Positions 1 through 5,953 of a DNA stretch of 7,150 nucleotides are shown here, piece after piece. The position numbers were made by a program, and so were the translations under genes. The notes beneath the pieces were generated by a model that searched no databases, was not told the origin of the DNA, and saw nothing but the letters and a program-made list of their open reading frames with translations. Positions within the stretch are counted from its first letter, which is position 1, and the number at the start of each line of letters is the position of its first letter. This DNA comes from SOKG01 sp964502665 (GTDB taxonomy: Bacteria; Chloroflexota; Dehalococcoidia; SZUA-161): contig CAZCXP010000129.1 in assembly GCA_964502665.1 (NCBI GenBank), positions 1-7,150 on the forward strand, written 5' to 3'.

Positions 1-1
1 C

Positions 2-1042
2 TACGATGCCATAATCATCGAGGAGGTCGAGCAGGAGGTCGCCGAGGGCTTTCAGGGAGTCTGGGTGTTCGCCGAGCAGCGGGATGGCAGGCTGAAAAGC
101 GTTGCCTACGAGCTCCTGACTGAGGGCCGAAAGCTGGCGGACAAGCTGGGGACCGAGCTTTGCGCAGTATGTCTTGGCCACAACGTGGAAGGAGCCGAAG
201 GGCTTGTTGCCTATGGCGCTGATAAGGTCTATCTGGCAGACAGCCCTGCGCTGGCGGACCACCAGGAGGATTACTACACGGGAGTGCTTGTCGATTTGGT
301 CCGCGAGCACAAGCCGGAGATACTTCTCGCCGGTGCCACCGCGATGGGCCGCTCGTTCATCCCCAGGGTGGCCGCCATCATCTATACCGGGCTCACCGCC
401 GACTGCACCGGCCTCGACATCGACCCCGAGAGCAGGCTCCTGCTGCAGACTCGCCCCACATTCGGCGGCAATGTCATGGCCACCATCACCTGCCAGGCAA
501 AAAGGCCTCAGATGGCTACCGTCCGCCCCCACGTGTTCAAGAGAGCGGCGCCGGACGAAGGGCGACGTGGAGAGATAATAAAGGTGGACTTCGACAAGGA
601 ATCCGTCACCTCGAGGACCAGACTACTCAGCTTCGTTGAGGATTTATCGGAAAGAGTCAAGCTAGATGAAGCCGAGAGCATTGTCTCCGGCGGTCGCGGG
701 CTGGGCAAACCGGAGAATTTCCAGATAGTGGCGGAACTGGCTGACGCCCTGGGGGCAGCGCTGGGGTCGTCACGTCCGCCCGTAGACGATGGCTGGATTC
801 CCTATTCACATCAGGTTGGTCAGACAGGGAAGACCGTCTGCCCCAAGCTCTATGTCGCCTGCGGAATATCCGGGGCGGTACAACACCTCGCCGGCATGCA
901 GACAGCCGAGGTCATCGTCGCCATCAACGAAGACCCAAACGCGCCTATCTTCGAAGTGGCCACGTACGGAATCGTGGGCGACCTGTTCCAGGTGGTGCCG
1001 ATGCTGACCGAGAAGCTGAAGAAGACGCGCGGGCTCCCGTAG
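2..1042 (+). CDS. etfA: Electron transfer flavoprotein alpha subunit, 5' end missing
   Basis: Alpha subunit of the FAD-containing heterodimeric electron transfer flavoprotein, which passes electrons from acyl-CoA and related dehydrogenases to a quinone reductase or bifurcating partner in the cytoplasm. The reading frame is open from the first bases. An N-terminal Rossmann-like Etf domain starts near VWVFAEQRDG (about position 62) and runs through TGLTADCTGLDID. The C-terminal FAD domain shows GGRGLG (about 689), the GQTGKT loop (about 818) and LYVACGISGAVQHLAGM (from about 848), which matches the family signature. It ends with NEDPNAPIFEVATYGIVGDLF, so the C terminus is complete. A GTG at 65 could serve as a start, but it would cut into the first beta strand and has no ribosome site at proper distance. 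No other in-frame start lies in the window, so the true start is probably upstream, where etfB would be expected. The gene converges on the next one with 30 bp between stops. Confidence 0.95.
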   Translation, partial: YDAIIIEEVEQEVAEGFQGVWVFAEQRDGRLKSVAYELLTEGRKLADKLGTELCAVCLGHNVEGAEGLVAYGADKVYLADSPALADHQEDYYTGVLVDLVREHKPEILLAGATAMGRSFIPRVAAIIYTGLTADCTGLDIDPESRLLLQTRPTFGGNVMATITCQAKRPQMATVRPHVFKRAAPDEGRRGEIIKVDFDKESVTSRTRLLSFVEDLSERVKLDEAESIVSGGRGLGKPENFQIVAELADALGAALGSSRPPVDDGWIPYSHQVGQTGKTVCPKLYVACGISGAVQHLAGMQTAEVIVAINEDPNAPIFEVATYGIVGDLFQVVPMLTEKLKKTRGLP

Positions 1043-1072
1043 CAGCCCGTCCCCGTGTCACAGAATCAACAG

Positions 1073-1855
1073 TTACTGCCTGCCAAATTGCTCCATGAGA
1101 GCGAAGAATACGTCCTGTGGCCTTTCAATGCGGTAGTCGAGGTTTACGGTTATGAGGAAGGCGTTTTCGTGGTGATCTCCCTTGAGTTCCCCCCACTCGG
1201 ATTTCAGGGGGAGCGTCTGGACCTTGGCCTCGCCGAAGGAGCAGAAGCCGTGGTCGGAGATGACAATCAACCTGTTTTCCTTGTTGTCCAGGAACGCGTT
1301 ATCGAACAGCATCTCCCCTATCTTGCCATCCAGCTTCTTATACCATTCCAGGACGCAGTCCTCGCCCCAGTGGAAGTGCTGGATACGGTCGAGGAGGGTG
1401 TATACCGAGATGACAACATCAAGCTCCTCGTTCAGAAGTTGCTTCGTTTTCCGGGTAACCCTGTCAAGCTCCTCCTGCCACTCCTTCTCGTTTGTGGGGA
1501 GCCCGAACCCGACGGGTTTGAAGTCAACCGCGAAGGAGTAGGGTGGGACCACGAAGGGAACGTTTAGCGCCTTTACCCTCCTGCCCTGCCGATGCAGGAT
1601 GTCCCAGATGAAGTCGACTTTGATATCTTCCCTTCTCACAATATTGCCGCCCACGGCGTAGCTATCATGTCCGTGCTCCTCGAAGGTCTTGCCGCAGAAC
1701 ATGCCACACCAGATGGAAGGGGATATGGGCTTCTCTTTGAGAATAAGCTCTTCGCCTCTTCCGATATCGCAGAGTCTGCGGAAATTCTCCAGCTTGTCCA
1801 GGTTTGGCCTTACGACTGTCCACGTGGCGGCATCTATACCCAAGACGAGAATCAT
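1073..1855 (-). CDS. Compact alkaline-phosphatase-superfamily hydrolase (type I phosphodiesterase/nucleotide pyrophosphatase-like)
   Basis: Predicted two-metal hydrolase of phosphate mono- or diesters (260 aa); the substrate cannot be told. Expected metal ligands of the superfamily are visible in order: D8 in ILVLGIDAATW, D156 and H160 in DRIQHFHW, D201-H202 in VISDHGF, and H228 in GDHHENA. The nucleophile position, usually Thr in a TxPxW setting, is S45 in SPSIW, followed by the usual GK..EEHG stretch (55-62). NVPFVVPP (98-105) resembles the family's NVPxxYPP segment. No signal peptide is visible, so it is probably cytoplasmic. ATG at 1855 is preferred because GGAGG lies 5 nt upstream; an in-frame GTG at 1870 lacks such a site. 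The protein is shorter than the roughly 400-500 aa common in the superfamily and has little room for a cap domain. Its promoter was not recognised. It could be transcribed separately from the RHH-transporter operon upstream, since 171 bp lie between them. Confidence 0.85.
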   Translation of the reverse strand: MILVLGIDAATWTVVRPNLDKLENFRRLCDIGRGEELILKEKPISPSIWCGMFCGKTFEEHGHDSYAVGGNIVRREDIKVDFIWDILHRQGRRVKALNVPFVVPPYSFAVDFKPVGFGLPTNEKEWQEELDRVTRKTKQLLNEELDVVISVYTLLDRIQHFHWGEDCVLEWYKKLDGKIGEMLFDNAFLDNKENRLIVISDHGFCSFGEAKVQTLPLKSEWGELKGDHHENAFLITVNLDYRIERPQDVFFALMEQFGRQ

Positions 1856-1860
1856 CTCAA

Positions 1861-1865
1861 CCTCC
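1861..1865 (-). promoter_or_regulatory. Ribosome binding site fixing the hydrolase start
   Basis: GGAGG on the minus strand, 5 nt before the ATG at 1855. It lies inside the 5-codon extension that would result from starting at GTG 1870, so it argues for the shorter protein. Confidence 0.7.
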
Positions 1866-1870
1866 GACAC

Positions 1871-1919
1871 TAGCGGCCAGCTGCCAGCACTCGGCCGTCA
1901 GCATTCAGCAGGCAGCCCT
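1871..1919. repeat. Degenerate heptanucleotide tandem repeat (CAGCNNN)
   Basis: Seven consecutive 7-bp units can be read on the plus strand: tagcggc, cagctgc, cagcact, cggccgt, cagcatt, cagcagg, cagccct. Most keep CAGC followed by three variable bases. The repeat lies in the 171-bp gap between the transporter stop and the hydrolase start. GCTGCC (1880-1885) and GGCAGC (1911-1916) within it could pair, but there is no T-tract, so it is not called a terminator. The remainder of the gap (1920-2026) shows no recognisable gene or clear promoter. Confidence 0.5.
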
Positions 1920-2026
1920 GCTCCGGCGGCTGGTCGCACATGGCGCTGTGCTATGCACGTGTAAGGAATCCCCCCGCCTCAACCCGCCCTCAAGGGAACT
2001 CTCAAATCGAGCACGGGCTTTCTCCT

Positions 2027-2848
2027 TCACAAGACGAATGTTTTAACCAGGGTAAGAGCACCAAGTATGATCATTGCCAGTCCTATTACGCCTCTCAGTT
2101 TGTCGGTGCTTGCCCTTCTGGTGGTCAGGGCGGCAAAGGGCGCCGCTATGATTGAGCCTACGGTTGCGGCTACAGCAAGCCTCCAGTAGATATTTCCTTC
2201 AATTAGCAGGTAAGCCAGGAAGCCAACCGCACATAAGATAGCTACTGAGACCGTGGTGCTTCCTACCGAGCTTCTTGCTTCACGTCCACTTATGATTTGC
2301 CCGCCCGTTACCAGCGGGACGTAGCCCCCCCCGGTTACTCCCTTGTTGAACGCACCCAGAACTCCGATGGCGACAATGCTTCTCCAAGAAAGTGCACTGT
2401 TTTGGCTTCGCCGCAGGAGGACCATCAATCCAATAGACAGAACCAGCGCTCCTATGTAGATTTCAAGGGCAAATTGGGAAATATTCACCGCGGTGAACAC
2501 GCCTACCAGAACCCCTATTACTCCGCAAACGACGAGAACAAAAACAACTTTGGCATCGGTTGACCTCGGCAGATAACCCAGCCCGCGCAGCCGCTCCTTT
2601 ATCAGCTTCTCATCTCGCCTGAAGTCCAGACTTATGTTTCCCGCTCGGTGGTGGGCAAGCCCGCCGATTATTCCGCCAGCAAGCTGACTTAGTAGCACAG
2701 CCGGAACGATCTGCAATGGCAAGAACCCTATGATGAGCAGCAAAGGGGTTAGAGGGGTGCCATATCCCACTCCAAAGGAAACGCTCAGGTACTGGCACAC
2801 AATAGCAATAATGACTATCGCCACGAATAGACTTGAGGTTACCTCCAT
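2027..2848 (-). CDS. TSUP-family (TauE/SafE) membrane transporter with an LGYL-motif loop
   Basis: Integral membrane protein of 273 aa, the usual TSUP length of about 250-300. The family exports or imports sulfur-containing and small organic anions such as sulfite, sulfoacetate or taurine-derived compounds; the substrate here is unknown. Hydrophobic helices run from the N terminus, and the two half-repeats are visible: SFGVGYGTPLTPLLL (24-38) and FNKGVTGGGYVPLVTGG (167-183), each followed by a polar segment and another helix. Between the first helical block and the helix starting near residue 100 is a hydrophilic loop (about 73-99) carrying IKERLRGLGYL (83-93), the same motif that ends both RHH proteins just upstream. 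The ATG at 2848 lies 19 bp after the second RHH stop, consistent with one operon. The ribosome site is weak (GGGATAGG-like), so its translation may depend on the upstream gene. Confidence 0.88.
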   Translation of the reverse strand: MEVTSSLFVAIVIIAIVCQYLSVSFGVGYGTPLTPLLLIIGFLPLQIVPAVLLSQLAGGIIGGLAHHRAGNISLDFRRDEKLIKERLRGLGYLPRSTDAKVVFVLVVCGVIGVLVGVFTAVNISQFALEIYIGALVLSIGLMVLLRRSQNSALSWRSIVAIGVLGAFNKGVTGGGYVPLVTGGQIISGREARSSVGSTTVSVAILCAVGFLAYLLIEGNIYWRLAVAATVGSIIAAPFAALTTRRASTDKLRGVIGLAMIILGALTLVKTFVL

Positions 2849-2867
2849 TTGCCTATCCCAAGAACGG

Positions 2868-3092
2868 CTAGTCCAGATAGCCCAAAGCCCGCAGCCTCTT
2901 CTTCACCTCTTCCTCTTCTTCCTTGGTGAAAGCTACCTCTGTTTCCTCCCCTTCCTCCTTCAGTACCTCCTCGAGAACAAACGTAACATACTCATCCACT
3001 GAGCCAAAACCTGTCTCCCTCACTCTTTCCTCTATCCTGCCGTAAAGCTCAGCAGACAGTGACACAGCTTTGCTTCCCTGTTCCTTGCTCAT
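2868..3092 (-). CDS. Small ribbon-helix-helix (CopG/Arc-like) protein with C-terminal LGYL motif, second of pair
   Basis: A 74-aa acidic protein. Residues 8-47 fit an RHH DNA-binding fold: a short strand KAVSLS, helix AELYGRIEERVRETG, the turn GFGSVDEY, and a second helix VTFVLEEVLKEE. A highly acidic linker (46-62) leads to VKKRLRALGYL (63-73), one residue before the stop. RHH proteins dimerise and insert the paired strand into the major groove, so a transcriptional role is likely but not shown. ATG at 3092 overlaps the TGA of the preceding RHH gene by 4 bp (ATGA), and AAGGAGG (3097-3103) precedes it, indicating translational coupling. No toxin gene adjoins the pair, so a classic antitoxin role is not supported. 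The strand residues are less basic than in its neighbour (SLS instead of IKI), so it may bind DNA differently or act as a partner subunit. Confidence 0.85.
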   Translation of the reverse strand: MSKEQGSKAVSLSAELYGRIEERVRETGFGSVDEYVTFVLEEVLKEEGEETEVAFTKEEEEEVKKRLRALGYLD

Positions 3093-3313
3093 TCACCCTC
3101 CTTGAGATAACCGAGTCTCTTCAGCCTTTCCCTTATCGCCCTCACTTCCTCTGCGGTCAGACTGTCCTCACCTTTGACTTCCCCGGTGGAAGCCAGAGAG
3201 CGCATCACGAAGACAATGAACTCATTAACACTGGAGAAGCCAGTGCCTGCTATCATCCCTTTCAGCCTCTGGTAAAGCTCTCGGGGTATCTTGATGGTAA
3301 CCCTGTTTGGCAT
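3089..3313 (-). CDS. Small ribbon-helix-helix (CopG/Arc-like) regulator with C-terminal LGYL motif, first of pair
   Basis: A 74-aa protein heading the RHH-transporter operon. NRVTIKIP (3-10) is a typical RHH beta strand with outward-facing R4, T6 and K8. Helix RELYQRLKGMIAGTG, the turn GFSSVNEF (25-32) and helix IVFVMRSLAS follow. A linker leads to IRERLKRLGYL (60-70). The same layout as its downstream neighbour points to an old gene duplication. ATG at 3313 has GGAG four nt upstream, and that GGAG is itself an arm of a palindrome near the expected transcription start, which would suit autorepression. The first 14 codons plus the promoter recur in diverged form upstream of pstS (6964-7056), so this protein is the best candidate regulator for both operons. 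DNA binding is inferred from the fold. Confidence 0.88.
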   Translation of the reverse strand: MPNRVTIKIPRELYQRLKGMIAGTGFSSVNEFIVFVMRSLASTGEVKGEDSLTAEEVRAIRERLKRLGYLKEGE

Positions 3314-3316
3314 AAT

Positions 3317-3330
3317 ACTCCAATCAGAGT
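3317..3330. promoter_or_regulatory. Candidate operator of the RHH-transporter operon
   Basis: Imperfect palindrome, minus strand ACTCTGATTGGAGT: arms ACTC and GAGT around six bases. It lies just downstream of the -10 box, at the expected transcription start, and covers the Shine-Dalgarno GGAG. A near-identical and more symmetric element occurs at the matching position before pstS. Short palindromes of this size are typical RHH targets; binding has not been shown. Confidence 0.5.
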
Positions 3331-3333
3331 GTA

Positions 3334-3362
3334 AGTATAGGATAACATTCCATTTTGATCAA
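3334..3362 (-). promoter_or_regulatory. Sigma-70-type promoter of the RHH-transporter operon
   Basis: Minus strand: -35 TTGATC (3357-3362), a 17-bp spacer, and -10 TATACT (3334-3339). Transcription would start near 3327, leaving a very short leader before the ATG at 3313. The same arrangement, with the same spacer length, precedes the pst operon. Confidence 0.7.
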
Positions 3363-3423
3363 GGGGGTATGCCTGTTCACATATCAGGGCACATTACTCG
3401 GTGACACGCCGTCTTTCCGGTCC

Positions 3424-4191
3424 TTAGCTGATTTCACCTTTTATGTATGCCTGCGTCTCCGGCTCTTTGGGGTTTTCAAAGATGCTTGCTGCTGGCCCAT
3501 GCTCGATGAGCTTCCCCAAATATAGGAAAATCACGTAGTCGGCAAGTCTCCTCGCTTGACGAAGGATATGAGTAACGATAACTATGGTGTAGGTTTTCTT
3601 GAGCTCACGGAATGTTCCCTCTATGCGCTGTGCCGACATTGGGTCGAGGGCCGATGTGGGCTCGTCTCCCAGGAGCGCCTCAGGCTCGACAGCAAGACCT
3701 CTTGCCAGGCAGAGCCTTTGCTGCTGGCCCGCTGAGAGCTTCCATGCCGGGCTCTTCAGCCTGTGCTCTACTTCCTCCCATAGTCCTGCCATATCGAGAT
3801 AGTGTTCCACTGCCGCATCCATTTCCTTCCTGTCCTTTAGCCCGTGAAGCCTGAGACCATAAGCTACGTTGTCATAAATCGACATGGGAAGCGGGAAGGG
3901 TCTCTGAGACAGAAGCCCCATCTTCTTCCTTACGCATGTCGGGTCAACAGATTTATCATTGTAAATGTCAACGCCATCGACTAATACCTGCCCCGAGAGC
4001 TTAACCCCCTCGATCAAGTCTACCAGCCTGTTGAAACATTTCAACAGGGTTGTCTTGCCACATCCAGAAGGCCCGATGATAGCTGTGATCTGCTTCTCCG
4101 GTATGTCCACGTTTACGTCCTCCAAGGCTCGGTGCTCTCCATAGAAGACATTGAGTTGCCGAACACTTATGTGTGGTTTGAATACGCTCAT
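3424..4191 (-). CDS. pstB: Phosphate ABC transporter ATP-binding protein
   Basis: Cytoplasmic ATPase driving phosphate import (255 aa, close to the usual 250-260). Visible in order: Walker A GPSGCGKTT (40-48), NRLVDLIEG (54-62), Q-loop SQRPFPLP (Q96), signature LSAGQQQR (152-159; usually LSGGQ), Walker B with catalytic E177 in LLGDEPTSALDP (173-184), and the H-loop VTH (H208). A glycine directly before the Walker B aspartate replaces the usual hydrophobic or Met residue, but catalytic residues are intact. The C-terminal part (ILRQARRLADYVIFLYLGKLIEHG) fits PstB in a diverged form. ATG at 4191 is chosen because GAGGTG lies 6 nt before it; an in-frame GTG at 4200 would overlap the pstA stop as GTGA but has a poorer ribosome site. 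It is the last gene of pstSCAB. No terminator is evident in the 110 bp before the RHH operon, so read-through is possible. Confidence 0.95.
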   Translation of the reverse strand: MSVFKPHISVRQLNVFYGEHRALEDVNVDIPEKQITAIIGPSGCGKTTLLKCFNRLVDLIEGVKLSGQVLVDGVDIYNDKSVDPTCVRKKMGLLSQRPFPLPMSIYDNVAYGLRLHGLKDRKEMDAAVEHYLDMAGLWEEVEHRLKSPAWKLSAGQQQRLCLARGLAVEPEALLGDEPTSALDPMSAQRIEGTFRELKKTYTIVIVTHILRQARRLADYVIFLYLGKLIEHGPAASIFENPKEPETQAYIKGEIS

Positions 4192-4196
4192 CAGCT

Positions 4197-5054
4197 TCAC
4201 CTCATCACGTGCTTGGTAAACCTCCGGGCCAGAAGCCTGGAAATTATGCTGAGAAGTAATACCATGACTAAGAGGATGACCGCAGAGGCATATGCCCGCT
4301 GCTGAACCTCAGGGAAGGGTGTGCCGATTTGGAAGAAGACGGCAAGCGGCAGTGATGCCACCGGGTCAAGTAATGACTGGGGTAGGCGGTCGGTATAGCC
4401 AGCCGTAAACAGAATCGAAGCGGCGTCTCCAATACCCCGTCCAAATGCCAATAAGACCGCGGTCACTGCTCCCGGCAGTATCTGCCGGCACACCACGCCA
4501 ATGGTGGTCTCCAGCTTCGTCGCCCCTATGGCATAGGACGCCTCCTTCAGTTCCTGGGGCACCCTTCTAACGACCTCATCCAAAGCTCTGATCATGATGG
4601 GAAGCTCGAGCAACGTCAGGGCGATGATACCCCCAAGCAGAGATGCCCTCATACCCAAATAGAGCATGATGATGAATCCAAAAGCACCATATACTATCGA
4701 AGGCACTCCCCAGAGAACGTCAAGGGATAGCCTGATGACTGTGGCAAATCTGGACCTCCCGATGTAGTCTGTCTGCAGGAATAGCGCCACTGGAAGGGCG
4801 ATGACCAGGGCCAGGGCTGTGGCCCCAAGCGCGAGGTAAAGGGAACCAACTATGGCATTTAATACGCCTCCTCCTTTGCCCAGATAGTAGCCTCCGTGCG
4901 GTGTTTGGGTGATCATGGAAAGGCTTAAGGCTGGCGCCCCCTTCAAGATTACTGCCAGGAATACGGCAAAGAGGCTTCCCACAACTACAAAAGTGGCAGC
5001 CAGCATGAGCACTCTAAAGATTCTCTCCTCCAGTCTTCTCCTATCCAATCCCAT
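4197..5054 (-). CDS. pstA: Phosphate ABC transporter permease PstA
   Basis: One of two membrane subunits forming the phosphate channel (285 aa, about six helices). A basic N terminus (RRRLEER) precedes the first helix (about 13-38). A periplasmic stretch ends in GKGGGVLNAIVGSL (59-72), typical of PstA. WGVPSIVYGAFGF (115-127) is the conserved permease segment, and the cytoplasmic EAA loop EASYAIGATKLETTIGVVCRQILPG has its key residues at 171-195, where the ATPase docks. FGRGIGDAASILFTAG follows, matching the PstA pattern of helix after EAA. The ATG at 5054 overlaps the end of pstC by 14 bp and has a strong GGAGAGG site 4 nt upstream. Its TGA is 5 bp before the pstB start chosen here. Nothing is truncated. 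Confidence 0.95.
   Translation of the reverse strand: MGLDRRRLEERIFRVLMLAATFVVVGSLFAVFLAVILKGAPALSLSMITQTPHGGYYLGKGGGVLNAIVGSLYLALGATALALVIALPVALFLQTDYIGRSRFATVIRLSLDVLWGVPSIVYGAFGFIIMLYLGMRASLLGGIIALTLLELPIMIRALDEVVRRVPQELKEASYAIGATKLETTIGVVCRQILPGAVTAVLLAFGRGIGDAASILFTAGYTDRLPQSLLDPVASLPLAVFFQIGTPFPEVQQRAYASAVILLVMVLLLSIISRLLARRFTKHVMR
4198..4203 (-). promoter_or_regulatory. Ribosome binding site supporting the pstB ATG at 4191
   Basis: GAGGTG, 6 nt upstream of the ATG at 4191. It overlaps the last codons of pstA and the alternative GTG start at 4200, so the choice between the two starts is not fully settled. Confidence 0.5.
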
Positions 5055-5946
5055 ATCTCCTCTCCATCCTCACCAGGATTATCCTTGCCCCCAAGCTGAA
5101 GAGGAACACGACAACCAGCAAAACTAAGGCTGCGAGCAGGAGTGCCGAGTCATACAAGGGCACGGACATCATCTCGCCATAATTATTGGCAATCAGAGCC
5201 GTTAGCGGATAGGCGGGATCGAACACTGACGAAGGAACCTTGGCCACATTTCCCACCACCATGAGCACCGCCATCGTCTCTCCGAAAGCACGGGTGAACC
5301 CCAGTGCTGTGGCAGCGATGATGCCCGGGAGAGCAGCACGCAGCACCACGAGCTTTGTCGCCTGCCATCTCGTAGCGCCCAGCGCCAGCGAGGCCTCCCG
5401 CATTCCATGTGGCACAGTTCTAATGACCTCCTCAGAGATCGATATTATTACCGGGAATACCATTATTGCCAGCACAATACCCCCACTGAGCACATTGTAG
5501 CCGGTGGTGGTGCTCCCGAAGATTGGTGCTATGTTTGTTGTTAGAGGAACTATAAGCAATATGCCAAATAGTCCATATACAACCGATGGTATGCCGGCAA
5601 GCAGATCGATCATGGGTTTTATGACGGCTCGCACCCTGCTCGGTGCATATTCGGCGAGATAGATGGACGTCAGGAAACAGAGGGGAATGGCAATGATCAT
5701 AGCCACAACCGTGACCCAAAATGTTCCCACGATAAACGGGTAGAGGCCAAATTCTCCCTTCAAAGGGTGCCACGCGGAGGAGAAAAGCAGCTCGCCCAGC
5801 GATTGGATCTCAAGGATCGGTCTCGATTTTTGGAAGAGGCCGACTGCGATAAAGACGACGAGCAAAGCCGAGAAAAGAGTCGCTGATAACATCAAACGGC
5901 TTGCCAGGAGGTCTTTCAGTCTTCTAAAGCGGATACCTTTCATCAT
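5041..5946 (-). CDS. pstC: Phosphate ABC transporter permease PstC
   Basis: The other membrane subunit of the phosphate importer (301 aa from the start used here). After a basic N terminus (about 3-17) comes a first helix (18-38). WHPLKGEFGLYPFIVGT (59-75) is the periplasmic signature that distinguishes PstC. IDLLAGIPSVVYGLFGI (113-129) and the EAA loop EASLALGATRWQATKLVVLRAALPG, with key residues at 184-208, are intact, followed by FTRAFGETMAVLMVVGN, a strong PstC hallmark. Start choice is uncertain: ATG at 5946 lies 7 bp after the pstS stop, with a weak AGGT; ATG at 5967 would add 7 residues and overlap pstS by 14 bp, but its GGAGGG abuts the start codon. The 14-bp overlap of the next gene pair shows that such overlaps do occur in this operon. 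Confidence 0.95.
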   Translation of the reverse strand: MMKGIRFRRLKDLLASRLMLSATLFSALLVVFIAVGLFQKSRPILEIQSLGELLFSSAWHPLKGEFGLYPFIVGTFWVTVVAMIIAIPLCFLTSIYLAEYAPSRVRAVIKPMIDLLAGIPSVVYGLFGILLIVPLTTNIAPIFGSTTTGYNVLSGGIVLAIMVFPVIISISEEVIRTVPHGMREASLALGATRWQATKLVVLRAALPGIIAATALGFTRAFGETMAVLMVVGNVAKVPSSVFDPAYPLTALIANNYGEMMSVPLYDSALLLAALVLLVVVFLFSLGARIILVRMERRYGIG

Positions 5947-5953
5947 CAGCTTT

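Larger units (their letters stand above)
3270..3362 (-). repeat. Promoter plus RHH 5' coding end, copy 1 of a diverged duplication
   Basis: This 93-bp stretch aligns without gaps to 6964-7056 (offset 3694 throughout). By eye about three quarters of bases match, with the best agreement across the palindrome and the coding stretch for residues 3-14 of the RHH protein. Here the gene is intact; in the other copy it is broken. Confidence 0.8.

Noticed and set aside
1043..1072. Bidirectional terminator between the convergent etfA and hydrolase genes
   Set aside because: The 30-bp gap shows no stable stem or T-tract.
1055..1567. Long plus-strand open frame of 170 codons opposite the hydrolase gene
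   Set aside because: It is antisense to a gene with clear superfamily motifs, has no recognisable domain, and its composition mirrors the real gene.
2868..3313. The two RHH genes as a toxin-antitoxin system
   Set aside because: Both are RHH proteins of the same layout, and no toxin-like gene (RelE, PIN, MazF or similar) adjoins them; the next gene is a membrane transporter.
3363..3423. Rho-independent terminator after pstB
   Set aside because: Only short imperfect pairings and no T-tract on the minus strand.
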